Origin: Zeimonas sp003577305
GTDB lineage: Bacteria; Pseudomonadota; Gammaproteobacteria; Burkholderiales; Burkholderiaceae_E
DNA length: 64,000 bases
Direction of reading: 5' to 3'
Assembly: GCA_030263385.1 (NCBI GenBank)
Contig: SZOX01000012.1
Coordinates: forward strand, 124,001 to 188,000
Shown: in pieces, positions 44,392 through 52,317 of the stretch
Position numbering within the stretch: position 1 is the first letter of the stretch
Layout of the letters: the number at the start of each line of letters is the position of its first letter
Program-made: the position numbers and the translations under genes
The notes under the pieces: generated by a model
Databases searched by the model: none
Seen by the model: only the letters and a program-made list of their open reading frames with translations
What the model was told of the DNA's origin: nothing

Positions 44392-47300
44392 CGCCCCGCC
44401 TGCCCTGCAGGGGCGCCGTGGAGCCCATCGTGGCGCGCGTCGCCGCCCGCCGCGACCGCCGCCTGCTCGCCCCCGGCCGTCGTGGCCGCAGCCGCGGGCT
44501 CTGCAAGAAGGTGGCGCGGCCGCGTAAGCAGCGTGTACACCGTGGGGAGCACGAACAGCGTGAGCAGCGTGCCGAAGGTCATGCCGCCGACGATGACCAT
44601 GCCGATCTGCATCCGGCTCTCGGCGCCGGCCCCGGTCGCGAACGCGAGCGGCACCGCGCCCAGCACCATCGCGCCGGTGGTCATCAGGATCGGGCGCAGC
44701 CGAAGGCTCGCCGCCTCGATCGTCGCCGGCACGAGCGCCTTGCCCTGGTCGCGCAACTGGTTGGCGAACTCGACGATCAGGATGCCGTGCTTGGTGATCA
44801 GGCCGACCAGCGTGATCAGGCCGATCTGGCTGTAGACGTTCAGGGTGCCGCCGGTGAAGCCGAGCAACGCCAGCGCGCCCGTCATCGACAGCGGGACGGT
44901 GAGGATGATGATCAGCGGATCGACGAAGCTCTCGAACTGCGCGGCGAGCACCAGGTAGATGAAGCACAACGCCAGCCCGAAGGTGATCAGCAGCGTCGAC
45001 GACGACTGCCTGAACTCGCGCGTCTGGCCGTTGTAGTCGAAGGCATAGCCGGGCTTCAGGTGGGTGCGCGCCAGGCTCTCGAGCGTCTCCACCGCCTCGC
45101 CCAGCGAGGCTCCCGGCGCCAGGTTCGCGGTGATCGTGACCGCGCGACGCTGGCCGAAGTGGTTGAGCTCGCGAGCGGTGACCCCTTCGTCGATGCGCAC
45201 CAGCGCCGACAGCGGCACCATCGTGTCGTTGCGCCCGCGCACGAAGATCTTCGAGATGTCCTGCGGCGTGCTGCGGTTGCCTGCGCCGAACTGCACGATC
45301 ACGTCGTATTGCTCGCCCTCGCGCTTGAAGCGCGTGACCTGGCGCCCGCCCAGTGCGGTCTCCAGCGCGCGCCCGATCGCGTCGACCGCCACGCCCGCGT
45401 CGGCAGCCCGGTCGCGGTCGATGCGCAGCTTCAGCTCGGGCTTGTTCAGCCGCAGGTCGGTGTCCACGCCCTGGAAGCGCGCGTCTGCCTGCAGTTGCTC
45501 GATCATCGGCGCGAGCGTCTTCTGGATCTCCTCGTGGGAATCGGAGCTGAGCACCACGAAGTTCACCGGTCGCTCGCGCGGCGACTGCCCGAGCGAGGCC
45601 GGCGCCACCGCGAACGCCTGCACGCCGGGAATGCCGAGCAGCCTGGGCTGCAGCTCGGCGACGATCTGCGGCACCTTGCGCTCGCGCTCGGCCCAGTCGA
45701 CCAGCCTGAAGAAGCCGATTCCCTGGGTCACGGTGGGGCTGCCGGTGACGACGAAGATGCGGTCGGCCTCCGGCACCGAAGCGGCGAGCCGCTCGACCTC
45801 CCGGGCGTAACGGTAGGTGTAGTCGATCGAGGCACCGTCGGGCCCGTTGAACAGCGCGACGATCGTCGCCCGGTCTTCCACCGGCGAGAGCTCGCGCTTC
45901 ATCCCGGTGAAGAGCAGCACGCTCGTCGCGGCGACGGCCAGGCCTGCCAGCACCACCAGCCAGCGCATGCGCAGGCTCGCGCGCAGCGCGCGCGTGTAAC
46001 CACGCGAGAGCACGCCGACGACCCGGTCGATCGCGCGCACCAGCCGGCCCGGCTGCGCCTCGTGGCGCAGCAGCCGCGAGGACAGCATCGGCGAGAGCGT
46101 GAGCGCGACGAAACCCGAGACCAGCACGGCGCCGGCGAGCGTGAGCGCGAACTCGACGAACAGCCGCCCGGTGCGCCCGGTGGTGAACGCCACCGGCGCG
46201 TACACCGCCGCGAGCGTGAGCGTCATTGCGACCACCGCGAAGCCGACTTCCTTCGCCCCTCGCAGCGCCGCCTGGATCGGCGCCATTCCATCCTCGACGT
46301 GCCGGTAGATGTTCTCCAGCACGACGATCGAGTCGTCGACCACCAGCCCGATCGCCAGCACCAGCGCGAGCAGCGTCAGCGAGTTCACCGAGAAACCGGC
46401 CGCCAGCATCAGCGCCGAGGCGCCCACCAGGCACACCGGAATCGTGACCAGCGGGATGATGCTCGCGCGCACCGTGCCGAGAAACAGGAAGATCACCAGC
46501 GCCACCAGCACCACCGCCTCGCCGATCGTCTTGTAGACCGACTGGATCGAGCGCTCGATGAAAAGCGTGGTGTCGTTGGCGATGTCGACGTTCACGCCGG
46601 GCGGCAGTTCTTCGCGCAGCCGCGGCAACTCGGCCTTCAGCGCCTGCGCCAGCGTGAGCGGATTCGCGGTGGACTGCTTGATCAGGCCGAGCGAGATCGC
46701 CGGCCGTCCGTTGAAGCGCACGATGCTGCGCTCGTCGAGCGGCGCGACCGCCACGCGCCCGACATCGCGGATGCGCACCGGGTAGTCGTTGACCGTGCGC
46801 ACCACCACGTCCTCGAATTCGCGCACGCGCTGCAGGTCGCTCTGCGAGACGACGGTGAACTCGCGCTGGCTGCTCTCGATGCGCCCCGAGGGGAGCTCGA
46901 CGTTCTGCCGGCGCAACGCGTCCTCGACGTCGCCCGGGGTCAGGCTGAAGCCGGCCAGCCGGTCGGGGTCGAGCCAGATGCGCATCGAGAACTTGCGCTC
47001 GCCGAACACGCGCACGTCGGCCGCGCCGGGCAGCGTCTGCAGGCGCGGCTTGACCACCCGGTTGGCGATGTCGGAGACCTCGAGCGGCGACAGCGCGTCG
47101 CTCGAGAAGGCCAGCCAGATGATCGGGTTGGCGTCGGCCTCGACCTTGGCGATCACCGGTTCGTCGATCGAGTCGGGCAGTTTCGAGCGCACGCGCGCGA
47201 CGCGGTCGCGCACGTCGGCGGCTGCGCCGTCGGGATCGCGATCGAGCCGGAACCGCACCGTGATCTGGCTCGACTCCGAGCGCGAGATCGAGGTGAGCAC

Positions 47301-47534
47301 GTCCACGCCCTCGATGCCGGCGATCGAGTCTTCGAGCGGCTTGGTGACCTGCGTCTCGATGATGTCGGGCGAGGCCCCCAGGTACTTCGTCGAGACCGTG
47401 ACCGTCGGCTCGTCGATCTTCGGATACTCGCGCACCTGCAGCCGCGAGTACGAGACCAGCCCCAGCAGCACGATGACCAGCGACAGCACCGTCGCGAACA
47501 CCGGCCTGCGGATGCAGGTTTCGGAGAGCCGCAC
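44388..47534 (-). CDS. RND multidrug efflux transporter, inner-membrane pump (HAE1 type)
   Basis: 1048 residues, the standard RND length with 12 membrane helices and two large periplasmic loops. Signatures include SETCIRRPVFATVLSLVIVLLG at the start, SQITVRFRLDRDPDGAAADVRDRV, and the proton-relay helix with LALVLAIGLVVDDSIVVLENIYRHVE holding the paired aspartates. The C-terminal half has GLITKHGILIVEFANQLRD. It exports hydrophobic toxins using the proton gradient. It starts one base after the adaptor's stop. No outer-membrane factor gene is in the window, so a TolC-like partner is encoded elsewhere. Confidence 0.94.
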   Translation of the reverse strand: MRLSETCIRRPVFATVLSLVIVLLGLVSYSRLQVREYPKIDEPTVTVSTKYLGASPDIIETQVTKPLEDSIAGIEGVDVLTSISRSESSQITVRFRLDRDPDGAAADVRDRVARVRSKLPDSIDEPVIAKVEADANPIIWLAFSSDALSPLEVSDIANRVVKPRLQTLPGAADVRVFGERKFSMRIWLDPDRLAGFSLTPGDVEDALRRQNVELPSGRIESSQREFTVVSQSDLQRVREFEDVVVRTVNDYPVRIRDVGRVAVAPLDERSIVRFNGRPAISLGLIKQSTANPLTLAQALKAELPRLREELPPGVNVDIANDTTLFIERSIQSVYKTIGEAVVLVALVIFLFLGTVRASIIPLVTIPVCLVGASALMLAAGFSVNSLTLLALVLAIGLVVDDSIVVLENIYRHVEDGMAPIQAALRGAKEVGFAVVAMTLTLAAVYAPVAFTTGRTGRLFVEFALTLAGAVLVSGFVALTLSPMLSSRLLRHEAQPGRLVRAIDRVVGVLSRGYTRALRASLRMRWLVVLAGLAVAATSVLLFTGMKRELSPVEDRATIVALFNGPDGASIDYTYRYAREVERLAASVPEADRIFVVTGSPTVTQGIGFFRLVDWAERERKVPQIVAELQPRLLGIPGVQAFAVAPASLGQSPRERPVNFVVLSSDSHEEIQKTLAPMIEQLQADARFQGVDTDLRLNKPELKLRIDRDRAADAGVAVDAIGRALETALGGRQVTRFKREGEQYDVIVQFGAGNRSTPQDISKIFVRGRNDTMVPLSALVRIDEGVTARELNHFGQRRAVTITANLAPGASLGEAVETLESLARTHLKPGYAFDYNGQTREFRQSSSTLLITFGLALCFIYLVLAAQFESFVDPLIIILTVPLSMTGALALLGFTGGTLNVYSQIGLITLVGLITKHGILIVEFANQLRDQGKALVPATIEAASLRLRPILMTTGAMVLGAVPLAFATGAGAESRMQIGMVIVGGMTFGTLLTLFVLPTVYTLLTRPRHLLAEPAAAATTAGGEQAAVAAGGDARHDGLHGAPAGQAGR

Positions 47535-47535
47535 T

Positions 47536-48717
47536 TCAGCTGCCCAGCTGCGCCGGTCCGACGATGCGCACTTCGGTCGCGTCGCCCGTGAGCTTGGGCT
47601 GGCCGGCGGTGACCACCTGCTCGCCGCCGCGCAGTCCCTCGACGATCTCGACCTTGCCGTCGCGGCGCAGCCCGGTGCGCACCCGCTGGCGCACCGCCTT
47701 GCCCTCGTCGATCCGGTAGACGTACTGCTGCTCGCCGACCGGAACCACTGCCTCCTCCGGCACGACCACCGCGTTGGCGCGCTGCGCCAGCGTCAGCGAC
47801 ACCCTCGCGAACATGCCGGTGCGCAACAGCCCGTCGGGATTGGCCATGCGGCCGCGCGCCACCACCGAGCGGCCGTTCGCGTCGACCTGCACGTCGATCG
47901 CCTCGAGCAGCGCCTCGAACCTGCGCCCCGGGTATGCGTCGAACTCGAGCGCGAGCGACTGCCCCTGGCGCAACTGCCCGAGGAAGCGCTCGGGCAGGCG
48001 CAGGTCGACCTTCATCTGCGATACGTCTTCGAGCACGACCAGTTCGGTACCCTCGCGGATGAAGTCGCCGACGCTGAAATTGCGCAGCCCGAGCCGGCCG
48101 CTGAACGGCGCGCGGATTCCGGTCTTCGCGAGCTTCGCCTCGGCCAGCTTCAGCTTCGCCTCGACCACCTTCAGGTTCGACGCCGCCTGGTCGCGCGCGC
48201 TCTCGCTCACGAACTGCTGGCGCGCCAGGTCGGCGGTGCGCTGGTAGTGCGAGCGCGCAAGCGCCAGTTCGGCCCGGATCTGCTCGGCCTCGGCCGCCGC
48301 CACCGTGGCGTCGAGCACCACCAGCAGCGCGCCCTTGCGCACCAGGCTGCCGCCTTCGAACCCGATGCGGTCGATGCGTCCGGCGATCTCTGGCTTGACG
48401 ACCACCGATTCGTTCGCGCGCAAGGTGCCCACCGTGGACACGGTCTCGCTCAGGGAGACCCGTTCGGCGCGTGCCGCCTCGACGCCCACCGGCCCGCGCG
48501 GCGCCTGCGTGCCGCCCCGCGCAGGACCGGGCGCACGCGTTGCGGCCGCGCCGCCCGCACGATCGGCGCCGCTCGCCGGAGCCGAGGGCCCCGGGTTCGC
48601 CGAAGCCGGCGCCGCGATCTCGATCGCCGCCGGGCGCCCGCGCTCGAGCGTGAAGGCCCACCAGCCAAGCCCTGCCGCAGCGGCAATCGTGATCAGGTAG
48701 TACGCGTATTTCTTCAT
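47536..48717 (-). CDS. RND efflux periplasmic adaptor (membrane fusion protein)
   Basis: 393 residues from ATG 48717. A membrane anchor (about 4-22, AYYLITIAAAAGLGWWAF) is followed by an Ala/Pro/Gly-rich linker to about residue 75. Next come the biotinyl-lipoyl motif VKPEIAGRIDRIGFEGGSLVRKGALLVVLD, a coiled-coil hairpin (AEQIRAELALARSHYQ through KLAEAKLAKTGI), the second lipoyl half RAPFSGRLGLRNFSVGDFI, and beta-barrel and MPD domains. It bridges the pump and an outer-membrane channel. It lies 44 bases after rnhA on the same strand, so the operon may begin at rnhA. Confidence 0.93.
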   Translation of the reverse strand: MKKYAYYLITIAAAAGLGWWAFTLERGRPAAIEIAAPASANPGPSAPASGADRAGGAAATRAPGPARGGTQAPRGPVGVEAARAERVSLSETVSTVGTLRANESVVVKPEIAGRIDRIGFEGGSLVRKGALLVVLDATVAAAEAEQIRAELALARSHYQRTADLARQQFVSESARDQAASNLKVVEAKLKLAEAKLAKTGIRAPFSGRLGLRNFSVGDFIREGTELVVLEDVSQMKVDLRLPERFLGQLRQGQSLALEFDAYPGRRFEALLEAIDVQVDANGRSVVARGRMANPDGLLRTGMFARVSLTLAQRANAVVVPEEAVVPVGEQQYVYRIDEGKAVRQRVRTGLRRDGKVEIVEGLRGGEQVVTAGQPKLTGDATEVRIVGPAQLGS

Positions 48718-48761
48718 GAAGGTGAGGCGACTGCGCTGTGACACTAGCACAGCCAACGCAG

Positions 48762-49193
48762 TCAGCCGGGCACCCCGCGGTTGGCCAGCGCGTCGGCGCG
48801 CTCGTTGCCCGGATGGCCGGCATGCCCTTTCACCCAGCGCCACTGCACCGAGTGCCGGGCGACCAGTGCATCGAGTTCGCGCCAGAGATCGGCATTCTTC
48901 ACCGGCTTGCGGTCGGCGGTCTTCCAGCCGCGCGCCTTCCAGGCCGGCAGCCACTCGGTGATGCCCTTGTGCACGTATTGCGAGTCGGTGTGCACCACCG
49001 CGTGCGCGCTGCGCCGCAGCGCCGCGAGGCCCCGGATCACAGCGACCAGCTCCATCCGGTTGTTCGTCGTTGCGGCCTCTCCACCGAACAGCTCGCGCTC
49101 GTGCCCGCGCCAGCACAGCAGCGCACCCCAGCCTCCCGGGCCGGGATTGCCCTTGCAGGCGCCGTCGGTATAGATGTCGACCACTTCCACCAT
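48762..49193 (-). CDS. rnhA: ribonuclease HI
   Basis: 143 residues from ATG 49193 (MVEVVDIYTDGACKGNPGPGG). An ATG at 49220 in frame is less likely. The four catalytic acids are recognisable: Asp10 in YTDGAC, Glu in NNRMELVAVI, Asp in HTDSQYV, and Asp in GNERADALAN, together with the basic protrusion WKTADRKPVKNADLWREL and the KGHAGHPGNERAD loop. It degrades the RNA strand of RNA-DNA hybrids. It is divergent from cfa and heads the run rnhA-adaptor-RND-dnaQ. Confidence 0.96.
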   Translation of the reverse strand: MVEVVDIYTDGACKGNPGPGGWGALLCWRGHERELFGGEAATTNNRMELVAVIRGLAALRRSAHAVVHTDSQYVHKGITEWLPAWKARGWKTADRKPVKNADLWRELDALVARHSVQWRWVKGHAGHPGNERADALANRGVPG

Positions 49194-49223
49194 GCGGTAG
49201 ATCGATCCGGGGCCGGCCACGGG

Positions 49224-49252
49224 TTGCAGCCGGACAGCGGACGCATTTTAAT
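49224..49252 (+). promoter_or_regulatory. sigma70-like promoter for cfa (TTGCAG-N17-TTTAAT)
   Basis: TTGCAG at 49224-49229 and TTTAAT at 49247-49252, separated by exactly 17 bases, stand 27 bases before the cfa start codon in the rnhA-cfa divergent gap. The -10 box matches five of six consensus positions and the -35 box three. Confidence 0.5.
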
Positions 49253-49279
49253 GGCGGATGTCGTCGGCAAGACACGGTA

Positions 49280-50551
49280 ATGCGGCAATTCGCGATGATC
49301 GAGAAGCAGGTCCTGAAATACCTCGAGGGGTTGCGCAGGCGCCAGCCGCTGCCGTTGCGGGTCACGCTGTGGAACGGCTCGACCGTCGCGCTCGGCGACG
49401 AGCCCCGGGTCGACCTGCGGCTGAAAGACGCCACTTCGGCGCGCTATTTCCTGAAACCCTCGATGTCGACGCTCGGTGAGGCATTCGTCGAGGGTCACAT
49501 CGACGTCGACGGCGACATCCGCGACATCATCGCAGTGGCCGAGCACCTGTCGCGCGCCGGCGACGAGGAGCAGGGGCGCGGGAAGCTTCCGTCGTGGCTC
49601 GCCCGCCACACGCGCAAGAGCGACCGCAAGGCGATCGAATACCACTACGACGTCTCCAACGAGTTCTATTCGGCCTGGCTCGATCCGCGGATGGTCTATT
49701 CCTGCGCCTATTTCCGCAGCGGCGACGAAGACCTCGCCACCGCGCAGGTGCAGAAGCTCGACCACGTCTGTCGCAAGCTGATGCTCTCGCCGGGACAGAC
49801 GCTGCTCGACATCGGCTGCGGCTGGGGTGCGATGGCAATCCACGCGGCCAGCCGATACGGCGTGAAGGCGGTGGGCGTCACGCTGTCGACCAACCAGTTC
49901 GAACTGGCGCGCGAACGGGTCCGCGAAGCCGGCCTCGAAGACCGCGTCGAGATCCGGCTGCAGGACTACCGCGACATCCCCGGCGACGCCACTTTCGACC
50001 GCATCTCGTCGATCGGCATGTTCGAGCACGTCGGCCTGAAGAACCTGCGCGGCTATTTCGACACCGTGCACCGGCTGCTCGTGCCGGGCGGCATCGCGCT
50101 GAACCACGGCATCACGTCGGCCGACACCGACAACCGCTCGGTCGGGCTCGGCGCGGGCGACTTCATCGACCGCTACGTGTTTCCCGACGGCGAGCTGCCG
50201 CACGTCTCGCTCGCGATCCGCGAACTGTCCGAAGCGGGGCTCGAGCTCACCGATGCCGAATCGCTCAGGCGCCACTACGCGAAGACGCTCGGCTTCTGGT
50301 CCGAGCGCTTCGAGCAGCAGATCGAGCGCCTGAGCGCGCTGGCCGGCGAGAAGCGCGCGCGCATCTGGCGCGTCTACCTCGCCGGCTGCGCGCACGGGTT
50401 CGCGCACGGCTGGATCAACATCTACCAGTTGCAGGCGATCAAGCCGCGCAGCGGAGCCAACGGCGCGGAGAGCCCGCTGCCGCTGTCGCGCGGCTACATC
50501 TACGCCGACCAGCGCCCGGGCGGCACCGGATCGCAGCCGCAGAACGCCTGA
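49280..50551 (+). CDS. cfa: cyclopropane-fatty-acyl-phospholipid synthase
   Basis: 423 residues from ATG 49280; a second Met at 49295 is possible. The N-terminal lipid-binding region (about 1-110) precedes a SAM-methyltransferase domain with IEYHYDVSNEFYSAWLDPRMVYSCAYF, the SAM loop LLDIGCGWGAMAIHAA, YRDIPGDATFDRISSIGMFEHVG, and GFAHGWINIYQLQAI near the C-terminus. It adds a methylene bridge from SAM across double bonds of membrane phospholipids. Its last 52 bases overlap the convergent methyltransferase gene. It has inserted into an otherwise conserved rnhA-yafS order. Confidence 0.94.
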   Translation: MRQFAMIEKQVLKYLEGLRRRQPLPLRVTLWNGSTVALGDEPRVDLRLKDATSARYFLKPSMSTLGEAFVEGHIDVDGDIRDIIAVAEHLSRAGDEEQGRGKLPSWLARHTRKSDRKAIEYHYDVSNEFYSAWLDPRMVYSCAYFRSGDEDLATAQVQKLDHVCRKLMLSPGQTLLDIGCGWGAMAIHAASRYGVKAVGVTLSTNQFELARERVREAGLEDRVEIRLQDYRDIPGDATFDRISSIGMFEHVGLKNLRGYFDTVHRLLVPGGIALNHGITSADTDNRSVGLGAGDFIDRYVFPDGELPHVSLAIRELSEAGLELTDAESLRRHYAKTLGFWSERFEQQIERLSALAGEKRARIWRVYLAGCAHGFAHGWINIYQLQAIKPRSGANGAESPLPLSRGYIYADQRPGGTGSQPQNA

Positions 50552-51351
50552 GTCACGCGGTTCGGCTCGCAGCGCGGCGAGACCACCGCGGTGCGCGCAC
50601 GCACCGGGCGCGCCTGGCGCCAGGCCGGACCGATCAGCCGCATGCCGCGCACCCGCTTGATGCCCGACACGACGTACAACGCGCCGCAGATCGGCCACCA
50701 GCGATCACCCGCCGACTCCATGAACTGCGTACGCTCGAGCCAACGCTGGGTGCGGCAGGGCGGACGGTAGCAGCCGTAGCGTCCGCGATCGAACTCGAAG
50801 CCCAGCAGCTTGAACCAGTCGCGCAGCCGCGGCAGTCCGATGAACTGGCCTTCGCGAGGCAGGAAGGGCCGGCGCGAGACGCCGCGCGTGACCCACTGCC
50901 GCGCGCCCCACAGGCTGATCGGGTTGAAGCCGGACACGATCACCCTGCCTTCCGGGCGCAGCACGCGATCGACTTCGCGCAGCACCTGGTGCGGATCGTC
51001 GGCGAACTCGAGCACGTGCGGCAGCACCACCAGATCGATGCTCTGGGAAGCGAACGGCATTTCCTCGAAACTTCCGAGCACCACGCTGGCGCCGCCGCGA
51101 GACGGCGCCTCGCAGGACTCGCAGGCGCGGATCCGGTGCGGCATGCGGTTGTCGCGCAGCGTGTCGAGGCGCAGCAGCCCGCACTGCAGCGCGTGGAAGC
51201 CGAACACATCGGTGACCGCAGCGTCGAACTGCTGCTGCTGCCATTCGAGCGCGTAACGGCCGGGCGGCGATTCGAGCCATTCACGCCAGGCCGCGCGGCG
51301 CACGCGCGCGGCCTCGTTGCTTCGTATAATCGCAGCCTCATCCATCTTCAT
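50500..51351 (-). CDS. class I SAM-dependent methyltransferase (YafS-like)
   Basis: 283 residues from ATG 51351 (or 281 from 51345). It is a Methyltransf_11-type enzyme with a weak glycine loop: ALQCGLLRLDTLRDN, then GSFEEMPFASQSIDLVVLPHVLEFADDPHQVLREVDRVLRPEGRVIVSGFNPISLWG, which is the strongest family signature. A C-terminal region ending in basic and Cys residues follows. In E. coli, yafS occupies the same position between gloB and rnhA, which supports orthology; its substrate is unknown. It is divergent from gloB with a three-base gap between start codons, and its 3' end overlaps cfa by 52 bases. Confidence 0.85.
   Translation of the reverse strand: MKMDEAAIIRSNEAARVRRAAWREWLESPPGRYALEWQQQQFDAAVTDVFGFHALQCGLLRLDTLRDNRMPHRIRACESCEAPSRGGASVVLGSFEEMPFASQSIDLVVLPHVLEFADDPHQVLREVDRVLRPEGRVIVSGFNPISLWGARQWVTRGVSRRPFLPREGQFIGLPRLRDWFKLLGFEFDRGRYGCYRPPCRTQRWLERTQFMESAGDRWWPICGALYVVSGIKRVRGMRLIGPAWRQARPVRARTAVVSPRCEPNRVTQAFCGCDPVPPGRWSA
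51325..51330 (+). promoter_or_regulatory. consensus -10 box TATAAT upstream of gloB
   Basis: A perfect TATAAT lies 25 bases before the gloB ATG, inside the first codons of the divergent methyltransferase gene. No matching -35 hexamer is found at 16-18 bases, so the promoter may rely on other contacts. Confidence 0.45.
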
Positions 51352-51354
51352 GCC

Positions 51355-52188
51355 ATGCAACCCGAGCAGACCTGGCGCTACGCGCCGCCACCGCATCCGT
51401 GCGTCGAGGCGATCGACGCGTTCGATGACAACTACATCTGGCTGTTGCGCGCGCCCGGCGCCGCGCAGGCAGCCGTGGTCGATCCTGGCGATGCCGCGCC
51501 GGTCGAACGCGCGCTGTCGGCACGCGGCCTGCGCCTCGCGGCCATTTTACTGACACATCACCATCCGGATCACGTCGGCGGCGTGTCCGCGCTGGTCGAG
51601 CGCTGGCAGCCCGTGGTCTACGGTCCGGCCGGCGAGTCGATCCAGGGCATCGATCGCAGGCTCGCGGGCGGCGACGCGATCACCGTCGACGGCGTGGGCG
51701 CGGCGATGCGCGTGCTCGACGTGCCCGGGCACACCCGTGGACACATCGCCTATGCGGCCGGGCCTTTCGGCGGCGACGCGCGCCCGCTGCTGTTCTGCGG
51801 CGACACGCTGTTCGCGGCCGGCTGCGGCCGACTCTTCGAGGGCACGCCGGCGCAGATGCTCGATTCGCTCGACCGGCTCGCCGCGCTCGATCCGCAGACA
51901 CTGGTCTACTGCGCGCACGAATACACGCTGTCGAACCTGCGCTTCGCGGCGGCCGCCGAGCCGACCGGCGAAGCGGTGCTGGCGCGCCTCGAAGAGGTGC
52001 GCCGGATGCGCCAGGCCGGCGCGCGCACCGTGCCCACCACGATCGCGATCGAGTTGGCCACCAACCCGTTCCTGCGCGCCGACGCCGCTGGCGTGCTGGC
52101 GACAGTCGCCGGCCGTCTGGGCCACGCGCCCGTCTCGCGGCTCGACAGCTTCGCGGCGCTGCGCGCGTGGAAAGATGATTTCCGCTGA
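51355..52188 (+). CDS. gloB: hydroxyacylglutathione hydrolase (glyoxalase II)
   Basis: 277 residues. The metallo-beta-lactamase core THHHPDHVGG (His68-His70, Asp72, His73) binds two metals. Further ligands lie in VPGHTRGHIAY and FCGDTLFAAGCGRLFEGTPAQM, and YCAHEYTLSNLRFA is the GloB-specific segment. It hydrolyses S-lactoylglutathione to lactate in methylglyoxal detoxification. Adjacent to mltD and a YafS-like methyltransferase, as in enterobacteria. No Shine-Dalgarno sequence precedes the start codon. Confidence 0.95.
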   Translation: MQPEQTWRYAPPPHPCVEAIDAFDDNYIWLLRAPGAAQAAVVDPGDAAPVERALSARGLRLAAILLTHHHPDHVGGVSALVERWQPVVYGPAGESIQGIDRRLAGGDAITVDGVGAAMRVLDVPGHTRGHIAYAAGPFGGDARPLLFCGDTLFAAGCGRLFEGTPAQMLDSLDRLAALDPQTLVYCAHEYTLSNLRFAAAAEPTGEAVLARLEEVRRMRQAGARTVPTTIAIELATNPFLRADAAGVLATVAGRLGHAPVSRLDSFAALRAWKDDFR

Positions 52189-52241
52189 GTGCGATCCGCG
52201 CTGCCGCGGGGCAGCCCGCGTCGCAGGCGTGAGCATCGTCC

Positions 52242-52270
52242 TTGACCGGCCCGGTGTCCTTCCGTAGCAT
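52242..52270 (+). promoter_or_regulatory. sigma70 promoter for mltD (TTGACC-N17-TAGCAT)
   Basis: TTGACC (52242-52247) and TAGCAT (52265-52270) have a 17-base spacer and match the consensus at five and four positions. They lie 48 bases before the mltD start, downstream of the gloB stop, so mltD can be transcribed on its own. Confidence 0.6.
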
Positions 52271-52317
52271 CAGCCGGCCTCGCGCGACGCATTACAAGGA
52301 AACAGGGGTCGTCGTTG

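Noticed and set aside
44418..47591. 1057-residue plus-strand frame opposite the RND pump
   Set aside because: It is an antisense shadow rich in Arg, His and Gln. The minus-strand RND homology is unambiguous.
50500..50551. 52-base overlap between cfa and the methyltransferase as a sign of frameshift
   Set aside because: Both C-termini keep family-like ends, and convergent overlaps of this size also occur at 4651-4682. No truncation is evident.
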